A DNA stretch of 64,000 bases. Source: Oasisia sp. SBJ-2009 (taxonomy: Eukaryota; Annelida; Polychaeta; Sabellida; Siboglinidae). Below are positions 13,091-26,476 of this stretch, one piece after another; within the stretch, counting starts at the first letter, position 1; every line of letters starts with the position of its first letter. The notes beneath the pieces are model-generated. The model was not told the origin of the DNA. It was given only the letters and a program-made list of their open reading frames with translations, and searched no databases. The DNA lies in the NCBI GenBank assembly GCA_964017155.1, contig OZ024867.1:16626262-16690261 (forward strand), in the 5' to 3' direction. Position numbers and translations under genes: made by a program.

Positions 13091-14700
13091 GATGTGTAAG
13101 ACTTGATGTGTAAGACTTGGTGTGTAAGACTTGATTTGTATGACTTGGTGTGAAACACTTGATGTGTAAGACTTGATGTGTAAGACTTGGTGTGTAAGAC
13201 TTGGTGTGTAAGACTTGGTGTGTAAGACATGGTGTGTTATACTTGATGTGTAAGATTTGATGTGTAAGACAGGGTGTGAAAGACATGGTGTGTAAGACTT
13301 GGTGTGTAAGACATGGTGTGTAAGACTTGATGTGTAAGACATGGTGTGTAAGACTAGGTGTATAAGACATGGTGTGTACGACATGGTGTGTAAGACTTGG
13401 TGTGTAACTCATGGTGTGTAAGACTTGGTGTGTAAGACATGGTGTGTAGGACATGGTGTGTAGGACATGGTGTGTAGGACATGGTGTGTAGGACATGGTG
13501 TGTAAGACATGGTGTGTAAGACCTGGTGTGTAAGACATGGTGTGTAAGACCTGGTGTGTAAGACATGGTGTGTAAGACTTGATGTGTAAGACCTGGTGTG
13601 TAAGACTTTGTGTGTATGACATGGTGTGTAATACTTGATGTGTAAGACTTGATGTGTACGACATTGTGTGTAAGCCCTGGTGTGTAAGACATGGTGTGTA
13701 AGACCTGGTGTGTAAGACATGGTGTGTAAGACTTGGTGTGTAAGACTTAGTGTGTAAGACATGGTGTTTAAGACATGGTGTGTAAGACATGGTGTGTAAG
13801 ACTTGGTGTGAAAGACTTGATGTTTAAGACTTGATGTGTAAGACTTGGTGTGTAAGACTTGGTGTGTAAGACATGGTGTGTAAGACTTGGTGTGTAAGAC
13901 TTGGTGTGAAAGACTTGATGTGTAAGACTTGATGTGTAAGACTTGATGTGTAAGACTTGGTGTGTAAGACTTGATGTGTAAGACTTGGTGTGAAACACTT
14001 GATATGTAAGACTTGATGTGTAAGACTTGGTGTGTAAGACATGGTGTGTAAGACTTGGTGTGTAAGACTCGGTGTGTAAGACATGGTGTGTAAGACTTGG
14101 TGTGTAAGTCTTAGTGTGTAAGACATGGTGTTTAAGACATGGTGTGTAGGACATGGTGTGTAAGACTTGGTGTGTAAAACTTGGTGTGTAAGACATGGTT
14201 TGTAAGACCTGGTGTGTAAGACATGGTGTGTAAGACCTGGTGTGTAAGACATGGTGTGTAAGACTTGATGTGTAAGACCTGGTGTGTAAGACTTGGTGTG
14301 TAAGACATGGTGTGTAATACTTGATGTGTCAGACTTGATGTGTACGACATGGTGTGTAAGCCCTGGTGTGTAAGACATGGTGTGTAAGACCTGGTGTGTA
14401 AGACATGGTGTGTAAGACTTGGTGTGTAAGACTTGGTGTGTAAGACTTGGTGTGTAAGCCCTGGTGTGTAAGACATGGTGTGTAAGACCTGGTGTGTAAG
14501 ACATGGTGTGTAAGACTTGGTGTGTAAGACTTAGTGTGGAAGACATGGTGTTTAAGACATGGTGTGTAAGACATGGTGTGTAAGACTTGGTGTGAAAGAC
14601 TTGATGTGTAAGACTTGATGTGTAAGATTTGGTGTGTAAGACTTGGTGTGTAAAACATGGTGTATAAGACATGGTGTGTAAGACTTGGTGTTTAAGACTT
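13091..14700. repeat. Partial higher-order repeat, copy 4
   Basis: This is the start of a further copy (GATTTGTATGACTT marker at 13133). It follows the first-family pattern for about 1.6 kb and then passes into the second unit family near 14701. At that point the expected GTGTACGAC or GTGTTAT continuation is replaced by units containing GGTGAGTAAG at 14757. It marks the end of the regular 4620-bp organisation. Confidence 0.85.
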
Positions 14701-16471
14701 GGTGTGAAAGACTTGATGTGTAAGACTTGATGTGTAAGACTTGATGTGTATGACTTGGTGAGTAAGACTTGGTGTGTAAGACTTGGTGTGTAAGACAGGG
14801 TGTGAAAGACATGGTGTGTAAGACTTGGTGTGTAAAACATGGTGTGTAAGACTTGGTGTGTAAGACATGGTGTGTAAGACATGGTGTGTAAGACCTGGTG
14901 TGTAAGACATGGTGTGTAAGACTTGATGTGTAAGACCTGGAGTGTAAGACTTGGTGTGTAAGACATGGTGTGTAATACTTGATGTGTCAGACTTGATGTG
15001 TACGACATGGTGTGTAAGCCCTGGTGTGTAAGACATGGTGTGTAAGACCTGCTGTGTAAGACATGGTGTGTAAGACTTGGTGTGTAAGACTTGATGTGTA
15101 AGACTTGGTGTGTAAGACTTGGTGTGTAAGACTTGGTGTGTAAGACATGGTGTGTTATACTTGATGTGTAAGATTTGATGTGTAAGACAGGGTGTGAAAG
15201 ACATGGTGTGTAAGACTTGGTGTGTAAGTCATGGTGTGTAAGACTTGGTGTGTAAGACATGGTGTGTAAGATATGGTGTGTAAGACTTGGTGTGTAACAC
15301 ATGGTGTGTAAGACTTGGTGTGTAAGACATGGTGTGTAGGACATGGTGTGTAGGACATGGTGTGTAAGACTTGGTGTGTAAAACTTGGTGTGTAAGACTA
15401 GGTGTGTAAGACTTGGTGTGTAAGACATGGTGTGTAAGACTTGGTGTGTAACACATGGTGTGTAAGACATGGTGTGTAAGACTTGGTGAGTAACACATGG
15501 TGTGTAAGACTTGGTGTGTAAGACTTGGTATGTAAAACTTGGTGTGTAAGACATGGTGTGTAAGACCTGGTGTGTAAGACATGGTGTGTAAGACCTGGTG
15601 TGTAAGACATGGTGTGTAAGACTTGATGTGTAAGACCTGGTGTGTAAGACTTGGTGTGTAAGACATGGTGTGTAATACTTGATGTGTCAGACTTGATGTG
15701 TACGACATGGTGTGTAAGCCCTGGTGTGTAAGACATGGTGTGTAAGACCTGGTGTGTAAGACATGGTGTGTAAGACTTGGTGTGTAAGACTTGGTGTGTA
15801 AGACTTGGTGTGTAAGCCCTGGTGTGTAAGACATGGTGTGTAAGACCTGGTGTGTAAGACATGGTGTGTAAGACTTGGTGTGTAAGACTTAGTGTGGAAG
15901 ACATGGTGTTTAAGACATGGTGTGTAAGACATGGTGTGTAAGACTTGGTGTGAAAGACTTGATGTGTAAGATTTGGTGTGTAAGACTTGGTGTGTAAAAC
16001 ATGGTGTATAAGACATGGTGTGTAAGACTCTTGGTGTTTAAGACTTGGTGTGAAAGACTTGATGTGTAAGACTTGATGTGTAAGACTTGATGTGTAAGAC
16101 TTGGTGAGTAAGACTTGGTGTGTAAGACTTGGTGTGTAAGACAGGGTGTGAAAGACATGGTGTGTAAGACCTGGTGTGTAAGACATGGTGTGTAAGACTT
16201 GGTGTGTAAGACTTGGTGTGTAAGACTTGGTGTGTAAGCCCTGGTGTGTAAGACATGGTGTGTAAGACCTGGTGTGTAAGACATGGTGTGTAAGACTTGG
16301 TGTGTAAGACTTAGTGTGGAAGACATGGTGTTTAAGACATGGTGTGTAAGACATGGTGTGTAAGACTTGGTGTGAAAGACTTGATGTGTAAGACTTGATG
16401 TGTAAGATTTGGTGTGTAAGACTTGGTGTGTAAAACATGGTGTATAAGACATGGTGTGTAAGACTTGGTGT
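14701..16471. repeat. Second unit family block
   Basis: These are still 14-bp units in phase, but with variants absent from 1-14700: GGTGAGTAAG (14757), CCTGGAGTG, CCTGCTGTG, GTAAGTCATGG, GTAAGATATGG, CTAGGTGTGTAAG and GGTATGTAAAAC. A 2-bp insertion lies at about 16029. Related blocks occur at about 18147, 20756, 27364, 31158 and 36000. A precise copy lies at 53415-55185. Confidence 0.82.
16029..16030. other. 2-bp phase-shifting insertion
   Basis: The string GTAAGACTCTTGGTG replaces GTAAGACTTGGTG, adding two bases and shifting the 14-bp phase by 2 from here on. The exact pair inserted is ambiguous (TC or CT). Confidence 0.9.
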
Positions 16472-18146
16472 TTAAGACTTGTTGTGTACGACATGGTGTG
16501 TAAGACTTGGTGTGTAAGACATGGTGTGTAAGACTTGGTGTGTAAGACATGGTGTGTAAGACTTGGTGTGTAAGACTTGTTGTGAAAGACTTGATGTGTA
16601 AGACTTGATGTGTAAGACTTGATGTGTAAGACTTGGTGTGTAAGACTTGATTTGTATGACTTGGTGTGAAACACTTGATGTGTAAGACTTGATGTGTAAG
16701 ACTTGATGTGTAAGACTTGGTGTGTAAGACTTGGTGTGTAAGACTTGGTGTGTAAGACATGGTGTGTTATACTTGATGTGTAAGATTTGATGTGTAAGAC
16801 AGGGTGTGAAAGACATGGTGTGTAAGACTTGGTGTGTAAGACATGGTGTGTAAGACTTGATGTGTAAGACATGGTGTGTAAGACTAGGTGTATAAGACAT
16901 GGTGTGTACGACATGGTGTGTAAGACTTGGTGTGTAACTCATGGTGTGTAAGACTTGGTGTGTAAGACATGGTGTGTAGGACATGGTGTGTAGGACATGG
17001 TGTGTAGGACATGGTGTGTAGGACATGGTGTGTAAGACATGGTGTGTAAGACCTGGTGTGTAAGACATGGTGTGTAAGACCTGGTGTGTAAGACATGGTG
17101 TGTAAGACTTGATGTGTAAGACCTGGTGTGTAAGACTTTGTGTGTATGACATGGTGTGTAATACTTGATGTGTAAGACTTGATGTGTACGACATTGTGTG
17201 TAAGCCCTGGTGTGTAAGACATGGTGTGTAAGACCTGGTGTGTAAGACATGGTGTGTAAGACTTGGTGTGTAAGACTTAGTGTGTAAGACATGGTGTTTA
17301 AGACATGGTGTGTAAGACATGGTGTGTAAGACTTGGTGTGAAAGACTTGATGTTTAAGACTTGATGTGTAAGACTTGGTGTGTAAGACTTGGTGTGTAAG
17401 ACATGGTGTGTAAGACTTGGTGTGTAAGACTTGGTGTGAAAGACTTGATGTGTAAGACTTGATGTGTAAGACTTGATGTGTAAGACTTGGTGTGTAAGAC
17501 TTGATGTGTAAGACTTGGTGTGAAACACTTGATATGTAAGACTTGATGTGTAAGACTTGGTGTGTAAGACATGGTGTGTAAGACTTGGTGTGTAAGACTC
17601 GGTGTGTAAGACATGGTGTGTAAGACTTGGTGTGTAAGTCTTAGTGTGTAAGACATGGTGTTTAAGACATGGTGTGTAGGACATGGTGTGTAAGACTTGG
17701 TGTGTAAAACTTGGTGTGTAAGACATGGTTTGTAAGACCTGGTGTGTAAGACATGGTGTGTAAGACCTGGTGTGTAAGACATGGTGTGTAAGACTTGATG
17801 TGTAAGACCTGGTGTGTAAGACTTGGTGTGTAAGACATGGTGTGTAATACTTGATGTGTCAGACTTGATGTGTACGACATGGTGTGTAAGCCCTGGTGTG
17901 TAAGACATGGTGTGTAAGACCTGGTGTGTAAGACATGGTGTTTAAGACTTGGTGTGTAAGACTTGGTGTGTAAGACTTGGTGTGTAAGCCCTGGTGTGTA
18001 AGACATGGTGTGTAAGACCTGGTGTGTAAGACATGGTGTGTAAGACTTGGTGTGTAAGACTTAGTGTGGAAGACATGGTGTTTAAGACATGGTGTGTAAG
18101 ACATGGTGTGTAAGACTTGGTGTGAAAGACTTGATGTGTAAGACTT
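16472..18146. repeat. Return of first-family block
   Basis: After the second-family block the order matches 1588 onward, with the GATTTGTATGACTT marker at 16649. One extra GATGTGTAAGACTT unit is present near 16681-16720 relative to 61-100. The segment runs into GGTGAGTAAG at 18147. This is the last first-family block before a gap of about 16.8 kb; the next GATTTGTATGACTT marker is at 33463. Confidence 0.82.
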
Positions 18147-21100
18147 GGTGAGTAAGACTTGGTGTGTAAGACTTGGTGTGTAAGACAGGGTGTGAAAGAC
18201 ATGGTGTGTAAGACTTGGTGTGTAAAACATGGTGTGTAAGACTTGGTGTGTAAGACATGGTGTGTAAGACATGGTGTGTAAGACCTGGTGTGTAAGACAT
18301 GGTGTGTAAGACTTGATGTGTAAGACCTGGAGTGTAAGACTTGGTGTGTAAGACATGGTGTGTAATACTTGATGTGTCAGACTTGATGTGTACGACATGG
18401 TGTGTAAGCCCTGGTGTGTAAGACATGGTGTGTAAGACCTGCTGTGTAAGACATGGTGTGTAAGACTTGGTGTGTAAGACTTGATGTGTAAGACTTGGTG
18501 TGTAAGACTTGGTGTGTAAGACTTGGTGTGTAAGACATGGTGTGTTATACTTGATGTGTAAGATTTGATGTGTAAGACAGGGTGTGAAAGACATGGTGTG
18601 TAAGACTTGGTGTGTAAGTCATGGTGTGTAAGACTTGGTGTGTAAGACATGGTGTGTAAGATATGGTGTGTAAGACTTGGTGTGTAACACATGGTGTGTA
18701 AGACTTGGTGTGTAAGACATGGTGTGTAGGACATGGTGTGTAGGACATGGTGTGTAATACTTGGTGTGTAAAACTTGGTGTGTAAGACTAGGTGTGTAAG
18801 ACTTGGTGTGTAAGACATGGTGTGTAAGACTTGGTGTGTAACACATGGTGTGTAAGACATGGTGTGTAAGACTTGGTGAGTAACACATGGTGTGTAAGAC
18901 TTGGTGTGTAAGACTTGGTATGTAAAACTTGGTGTGTAAGACATGGTGTGTAAGACCTGGTGTGTAAAACATGGTGTGTAAGACCTGGTGTGTAAGACAT
19001 GGTGTGTAAGACTTGATGTGTAAGACCTGGTGTGTAAGACTTGGTGTGTAAGACATGTTGTGTAATACTTGATGTGTCAGACTTGATGTGTACGACTTGG
19101 TGTGTAAGCCCTGGTGTGTAAGACATGGTGTGTAAGACCTGGTGTGTAAGACATGGTGTGTAAGACTTGGTGTGTAAGACTTGGTGTGTAAGACTTGGTG
19201 TGTAAGCCCTGGTGTGTAAGACATGGTGTGTAAGACCTGGTGTGTAAGACATGGTGTGTAAGACTTGGTGTGTAAGACTTAGTGTGGAAGACATGGTGTT
19301 TAAGACATGGTGTGTAAGACATGGTGTGTAAGACTTGGTGTGAAAGACTTGATGTGTAAGATTTGGTGTGTAAGACTTGGTGTGTAAAACATGGTGTATA
19401 AGACATGGTGTGTAAGACTTGGTGTTTAAGACTTGGTGTGAAAGACTTGATGTGTAAGACTTGATGTGTAAGACTTGATGTGTAAGACTTGGTGAGTAAG
19501 ACTTGGTGTGTAAGACTTGGTGTGTAAGACAGGGTGTGAAAGACATGGTGTGTAAGACTTGGTGTGTAAAACATGGTGTGTAAGACTTGGTGTGTAAGAC
19601 ATGGTGTGTAAGACATGGTGTGTAAGACCTGGTGTGTAAGACATGGTGTGTAAGACTTGATGTGTAAGACCTGGAGTGTAAGACTTGGTGTGTAAGACAT
19701 GGTGTGTAATACTTGATGTGTCAGACTTGATGTGTACGACATGGTGTGTAAGCCCTGGTGTGTAAGACATGGTGTGTAAGACCTGCTGTGTAAGACATGG
19801 TGTGTAAGACTTGGTGTGTAAGACTTGGTGTGTAAGACTTGGTGTGTAAGCCCTGGTGTGTAAGACATGGTGTGTAAGACCTGGTGTGTAAGACATGGTG
19901 TGTAAGACTTGGTGTGTAAGACTTAGTGTGTAAGACATGGTGTTTAAGACATGGTGTGTAAGACATGGTGTGTAAGACTTGGTGTGTAAGACTTAGTGTG
20001 TAAGACATGGTGTTTAAGACATGGTGTGTAAGACATGGTGTGTAAGACTTGGTGTGAAAGACTTGATGTGTAAGACTTGTTGTGTAAGATTTGGTGTGTA
20101 AGACTTGGTGTGTAAGACTTGGTGTGTAAGACTCGGTGTGTAAGACATGGTGTGTAAGACTTGGTGTGTAAGTCTTAGTGTGTAAGACATGGTGTTTAAG
20201 ACATGGTGTGTAGGACATGGTGTGTAAGACTTGGTGTGTAAAACTTGGTGTGTAAGACATGGTTTGTAAGACCTGGTGTGTAAGACATGGTGTGTAAGAC
20301 CTGGTGTGTAAGACATGGTGTGTAAGACTTGATGTGTAAGACCTGGTGTGTAAGACTTGGTGTGTAAGACATGGTGTGTAATACTTGATGTGTCAGACTT
20401 GATGTGTACGACATGGTGTGTTAGCCCTGGTGTGTAAGACATGGTGTGTAAGACCTGGTGTGTAAAACATGGTGTGTAAGACTTGGTGTGTAAGACTTGG
20501 TGTGTAAGACTTGGTGTGTAAGCCCTGGTGTGTAAGACATGGTGTGTAAGACCTGGTGTGTAAGACATGGTGTGTAAGACTTGGTGTGTAAGACTTAGTG
20601 TGGAAGACATGGTGTTTAAGACATGGTGTGTAAGACATGGTGTGTAAGACTTGGTGTGAAAGACTTGATGTGTAAGATTTGATGTGTAAGATTTGGTGTG
20701 TAAGACTTGGTGTGTAAAACATGGTGTATAAGACATGGTGTGTAAGACTTGGTGTTTAAGACTTGGTGTGAAAGACTTGATGTGTAAGACTTGATGTGTA
20801 AGACTTGATGTGTAAGACTTGGTGAGTAAGACTTGGTGTGTAAGACTTGGTGTGTAAGACAGGGTGTGAAAGACATGGTGTGTAAGACTTGGTGTGTAAA
20901 ACATGGTGTGTAAGACTTGGTGTGTAAGACATGGTGTGTAAGACATGGTGTGTAAGACCTGGTGTGTAAGACATGGTGTGTAAGACTTGATGTGTAAGAC
21001 CTGGAGTGTAAGACTTGGTGTGTAAGACATGGTGTGTAATACTTGATGTGTCAGACTTGATGTGTACGACATGGTGTGTAAGCCCTGGTGTGTAAGACAT

Positions 21101-24100
21101 GGTGTGTAAGACCTGCTGTGTAAGACATGGTGTGTAAGACTTGGTGTGTAAGACTTGATGTGTAAGACTTGGTGTGTAAGACTTGGTGTGTAAGACTTGG
21201 TGTGTAAGACATGGTGTGTTATACTTGATGTGTAAGATTTGATGTGTAAGACAGGGTGTGAAAGACATGGTGTGTAAGACTTGGTGTGTAAGTCATGGTG
21301 TGTAAGACTTGGTGTGTAAGACATGGTGTGTAAGATATGGTGTGTAAGACTTGGTGTGTAACACATGGTGTGTAAGACTTGGTGTGTAAGACATGGTGTG
21401 TAGGACATGGTGTGTAGGACATGGTGTGTAAGACTTGGTGTGTAAAACTTGGTGTGTAAGACTAGGTGTGTAAGACTTGGTGTGTAAGACATGGTGTGTA
21501 AGACTTGGTGTGTAACACATGGTGTGTAAGACATGGTGTGTAAGACTTGGTGAGTAACACATGGTGTGTAAGACTTGGTGTGTAAGACTTGGTATGTAAA
21601 ACTTGGTGTGTAAGACATGGTGTGTAAGACCTGGTGTGTAAGACATGGTGTGTAAGACCTGGTGTGTAAGACATGGTGTGTAAGACTTGATGTGTAAGAC
21701 CTGGTGTGTAAGACTTGGTGTGTAAGACATGGTGTGTAATACTTGATGTGTCAGACTTGATGTGTACGACATGGTGTGTAAGCCCTGGTGTGTAAGACAT
21801 GGTGTGTAAGACCTGGTGTGTAAGACATGGTGTGTAAGACTTGGTGTGTAAGACTTGGTGTGTAAGACTTGGTGTGTAAGCCCTGGTGTGTAAGACATGG
21901 TGTGTAAGACCTGGTGTGTAAGACATGGTGTGTAAGACTTGGTGTGTAAGACTTAGTGTGGAAGACATGGTGTTTAAGACATGGTGTGTAAGACATGGTG
22001 TGTAAGACTTGGTGTGAAAGACTTGATGTGTAAGATTTGGTGTGTAAGACTTGGTGTGTAAAACATGGTGTATAAGACATGGTGTGTAAGACTTGGTGTT
22101 TAAGACTTGGTGTGAAAGACTTGATGTGTAAGACTTGGTGAGTAAGACTTGGTGTGTAAGACTTGGTGTGTAAGACAGGGTGTGAAAGACATGGTGTGTA
22201 AGACTTGGTGTGTAAAACATGGTGTGTAAGACTTGGTGTGTAAGACATGGTGTGTAAGACATGGTGTGTAAGACCTGGTGTGTAAGACATGGTGTGTAAG
22301 ACTTGATGTGTAAGACCTGGAGTGTAAGACTTGGTGTGTAAGACATGGTGTGTAATACTTGATGTGTCAGACTTGATGTGTACGACATGGTGTGTAAGCC
22401 CTGGTGTGTAAGACATGGTGTGTAAGACCTGCTGTGTAAGACATGGGGTGTAAGACTTGGTGTGTAAGACTTGGTGTGTAAGACTTGGTGTGTAAGCCCT
22501 GGTGTGTAAGACATGGTGTGTAAGACCTGGTGTGTAAGACATGGTGTGTAAGACTTGGTGTGTAAGACTTAGTGTGTAAGACATGGTGTTTAAGACATGG
22601 TGTGTAAGACATGGTGTGTAAGACTTGGTGTGTAAGACTTAGTGTGTAAGACATGGTGTTTAAGACATGGTGTGTAAGACATGGTGTGTAAGACTTGGTG
22701 TGTAAGACTTAGTGTGTAAGACATGGTGTTTAAGACATGGTGTGTAAGACATGGTGTGTAAGACTTGGTGTGAAAGACTTGATGTGTAAGACTTGTTGTG
22801 TAAGATTTGGTGTGTAAGACTTGGTTTGTAAAACATGGTGTGTAAGACATGGTGTGTAAGACTTGGTGTGAAAGACTTGATGTGTAAGACTTGATGTGTA
22901 AGACTTGATGTGTAAGACTTGATGTGTAAGACTTGATGTGTAAGACTTGGTGAGGAAGACTTGATGTGTAAGACTTGGTGTGTAAGACATGGTGTGTAAG
23001 ACTTGGTGTGTAAGACATGGTGTGTAAGACTTGGTGTGTAAGACATGGTGTGTAAGACATGGTGTGTAAGACTTGGTGTGTAACACATGGTGTGTAAGAC
23101 TTGGTGTGTAAGACATGGTGTGTAGGACATGGTGTGTAGGACATGGTGTGTAGGACATGGTGTGTAAGACTTGGTGTGTAAAAATTGGTGTGTAAGACAT
23201 GGTGTGTAAGCCCTGGTGTGTAAGACTTGATGTGTAAGACTTGATGTGTATGACTTGGTGTGTAAGACTTGGTGTGTAAGACATGGTGTGTTATACTTGA
23301 TGTGTAAGATTTGATGTGTAAGACATGGTGTGTAAGACATGGTGTGTAAGACTTGGTGTGTAAGACTTGGTGTGTAAGACTCGGTGTGTAAGACATGGTG
23401 TGTAAGACATGGTGTGTAAGACATGGTGTGGAAGACCTGGTGTGTAAGACATGGTGTGTAAGACATGGTGTGTAAGACTTGGTGTGTAAGACTTAGTGTG
23501 GAAGACATGGTGTTTAAGACATGGTGTGTAAGACATGGTGTGTAAGACTTGGTGTGAAAGACTTGATGTGTAAGATTTGGTGTGTAAGACTTGGTGTGTA
23601 AAACATGGTGTATAAGACATGGTGTGTAAGACTTGGTGTGTAAGACTTGGTGTGAAAGACTTGATGTGTAAGATTTGGTGTGTAAGACTTGGTGTGTAAA
23701 ACATGGTGTATAAGACATGGTGTGTAAGACTTGGTGTTTAAGACTTGGTGTGAAAGACTTGATGTGTAAGACTTGATGTGTAAGACTTGATGTGTAAGAC
23801 TTGGTGAGTAAGACTTGGTGTGTAAGACTTGGTGTGTAAGACAGGGTGTGAAAGACATGGTGTGTAAGACTTGGTGTGTAAAACATGGTGTGTAAGACTT
23901 GGTGTGTAAGACATGGTGTGTAAGACATGGTGTGTAAGACCTGGTGTGTAAGACATGGTGTGTAAGACTTGATGTGTAAGACCTGGAGTGTAAGACTTGG
24001 TGTGTAAGACATGGTGTGTAATACTTGATGTGTCAGACTTGATGTGTACGACATGGTGTGTAAGCCCTGGTGTGTAAGACATGGTGTGTAAGACCTGCTG

Positions 24101-25500
24101 TGTAAGACATGGTGTGTAAGACTTGGTGTGTAAGACTTAGTGTGTAAGACATGGTGTGTAAGCCCTGGTGTGTAAGACATGGTGTGTAAGACCTGGTGTG
24201 TAAGACATGGTGTGTAAGACTTGGTGTGTAAGACTTAGTGTGTAAGACATGGTGTGTAAGACTTGGTGTGAAAGACTTGATGTGTAAGACTTGGTGTGTA
24301 AGACTTAGTGTGTAAGACATGGTGTTTAAGACATGGTGTGTAAGACATGGTGTGTAAGACTTGGTGTGAAAGACTTGATGTGTAAGACTTGTTGTGTAAG
24401 ATTTGGTGTGTAAGACTTGGTGTGTAAGACTTGGTGTGTAAGACTCGGTGTGTAAGACATGGTGTGTAAGACTTGGTGTGTAAGTCTTAGTGTGTAAGAC
24501 ATGGTGTTTAAGACATGGTGTGTAGGACATGGTGTGTAAGACTTGGTGTGTAAAACTTGGTGTGTAAGACATGGTTTGTAAGACCTGGTGTGTAAGACAT
24601 GGTGTGTAAGACCTGGTGTGTAAGACATGGTGTGTAAGACTTGATGTGTAAGACCTGGTGTGTAAGACTTGGTGTGTAAGACATGGTGTGTAATACTTGA
24701 TGTGTCAGACTTGATGTGTACGACATGGTGTGTAAGCCCTGGTGTGTAAGACATGGTGTGTAAGACCTGGTGTGTAAGACATGGTGTGTAAGACTTGGTG
24801 TGTAAGACTTGGTGTGTAAGACTTGGTGTGTAAGCCCTGGTGTGTAAGACATGGTGTGTAAGACCTGGTGTGTAAGACATGGTGTGTAAGACTTGGTGTG
24901 TAAGACTTAGTGTGGAAGACATGGTGTTTAAGACATGGTGTGTAAGACATGGTGTGTAAGACTTGGTGTGAAAGACTTGATGTGTAAGACTTGATGTGTA
25001 AGATTTGGTGTGTAAGACTTGGTGTGTAAAACATGGTGTATAAGACATGGTGTGTAAGACTTGGTGTTTAAGACTTGGTGTGTAAGACTTGATGTGTAAG
25101 ACTTGATGTGTAAGACTTGGTGAGGAAGACTTGATGTGTAAGACTTGGTGTGTAAGACATGGTGTGTAAGACTTGGTGTGTAAGACATGGTGTGTAAGAC
25201 TTGGTGTGTAAGACATGGTGTGTAAGACATGGTGTGTAAGACTTGGTGTGTAACACATGGTGTGTAAGACTTGGTGTGTAAGACATGGTGTGTAGGACAT
25301 GGTGTGTAGGACATGGTGTGTAAGACTTGGTGTGTAAAAATTGGTGTGTAAGACATGGTGTGTAAGCCCTGGTGTGTAAGACTTGATGTGTAAGACTTGA
25401 TGTGTATGACTTGGTGTGTAAGACTTGGTGTGTAAGACATGGTGTGTTATACTTGATGTGTAAGATTTGATGTGTAAGACATGGTGTGTAAGACATGGTG
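18147..25500. repeat. Mosaic array region, left part
   Basis: This region is a patchwork of the second family and a third variant set (GGTGAGGAAG near 22950, AAAAATTGG near 23183, GGAAGACCTGG near 23430). About 18082-19430 repeats at 20756-22110 (offset 2674 bp, 191 units). Sequence around 24033-25030 repeats at 26329-27330 (offset 2296 bp, 164 units). It also contains a five-unit local triplication at 22571-22780. There is no non-repeat sequence. Confidence 0.8.
22571..22780. repeat. Five-unit (70-bp) local triplication
   Basis: AGTGTGTAAG starts at 22571, 22641 and 22711, and the intervening units are the same: ACATGGTGTTTAAG followed by two GGTGTGTAAGACAT units. The same 70-bp motif is doubled at 19931/20001, 26533/26603 and 30313/30383, and tripled at 28661/28731/28801. 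Confidence 0.88.
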
Positions 25501-26476
25501 TGTAAGACTTGGTGTGTAAGACATGGTGTGTAAGACTTGATGTGTAAGACATTGTGTGTAAGACTTGGTGTGTAAGACATGGTGTGTAAGACTTGGTGTG
25601 TAAGACTCGGTGTGTAAGACATGGTGTGTAAGACATGGTGTGTAAGACATGGTGTGGAAGACCTGGTGTGTAAGACATGGTGTGTAAGACCTCGTGTGTA
25701 AGACTTGGTGTGTAAGACTTGATGTGTAAGACTTGATGTGTAAGACATGGTGTGTAAGACATGGTGTGTAAGACTTGGTGTGTAAGACTTGGTGTGTAAG
25801 ACTTGGTGTGTAAGCCCTGGTGTGTAAGACATGGTGTGTAAGACCTGGTGTGTAAGACATGATGTGTAAGACTTGGTGTGTAAGACTTAGTGTGGAAGAC
25901 ATGGTGTTTAAGACATGGTGTGTAAGACATGGTGTGTAAGACTTGGTGTGAAAGACTTGATGTGTAAGATTTGGTGTGTAAGACTTGGTGTGTAAAACAT
26001 GGTGTATAAGACATGGTGTGTAAGACTTGGTGTTTAAGACTTGGTGTGAAAGACTTGATGTGTAAGACTTGATGTGTAAGACTTGATGTGTAAGACTTGG
26101 TGAGTAAGACTTGGTGTGTAAGACTTGGTGTGTAAGACAGGGTGTGAAAGACATGGTGTGTAAGACTTGGTGTGTAAAACATGGTGTGTAAGACTTGGTG
26201 TGTAAGACATGGTGTGTAAGACATGGTGTGTAAGACCTGGTGTGTAAGACATGGTGTGTAAGACTTGATGTGTAAGACCTGGAGTGTAAGACTTGGTGTG
26301 TAAGACATGGTGTGTAATACTTGATGTGTCAGACTTGATGTGTACGACATGGTGTGTAAGCCCTGGTGTGTAAGACATGGTGTGTAAGACCTGCTGTGTA
26401 AGACATGGTGTGTAAGACTTGGTGTGTAAGACTTGGTGTGTAAGACTTGGTGTGTAAGCCCTGGTGTGTAAGACAT
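24326..26476 (-). other. Longest open frame, 716 codons; not supported as a gene
   Basis: The reverse complement of the unit has no stop codon in any frame. Three units (42 bp) give 14 residues of the form K/M/R-S-Y-T-P-S/C/G-L-T-H-Q/H-V-L-H-T. Here no stop-making variant (TTA, CTA or TCA on the + strand) falls in frame for 2151 bp. There is no signal peptide, no recognisable domain and no non-repetitive flank, and other - strand frames are open in parallel. Similar frames of 698 codons (34168-36264), 677 codons (31695-33728) and 576 codons (13824-15554 and 52538-54268) exist. I read these as a by-product of repeat composition. A transcribed low-complexity peptide cannot be excluded from sequence alone. 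Confidence 0.85.

Larger units (their letters stand above)
1..25286. repeat. Large duplication, copy 1 (38,714-bp offset)
   Basis: This segment recurs at 38715-64000 with a constant offset of 38714 bp. Distinctive variant strings coincide throughout: the GATTTGTATGACTT unit at 43 and 38757, the unique GGGG at 22445-22448 and 61159-61162, and the 2-bp insertion at 16029 and 54743. Reverse-frame translations of the two copies agree wherever I compared them except at 18758 (T here, G at 57472). The offset is 2765 units plus 4 bp, explained by the 2-bp insertions near 16029 and 35253. The left boundary is not visible because the window starts here. Confidence 0.93.

Noticed and set aside
24326..26476. 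Protein-coding gene of 716 codons on the - strand, and the many similar open frames
   Set aside because: All three reverse frames of the stop-free unit are open at once, the peptides are pure 14-residue repeats, and array blocks change size by numbers of units that break the frame. No unique coding sequence, splice structure or promoter is visible.
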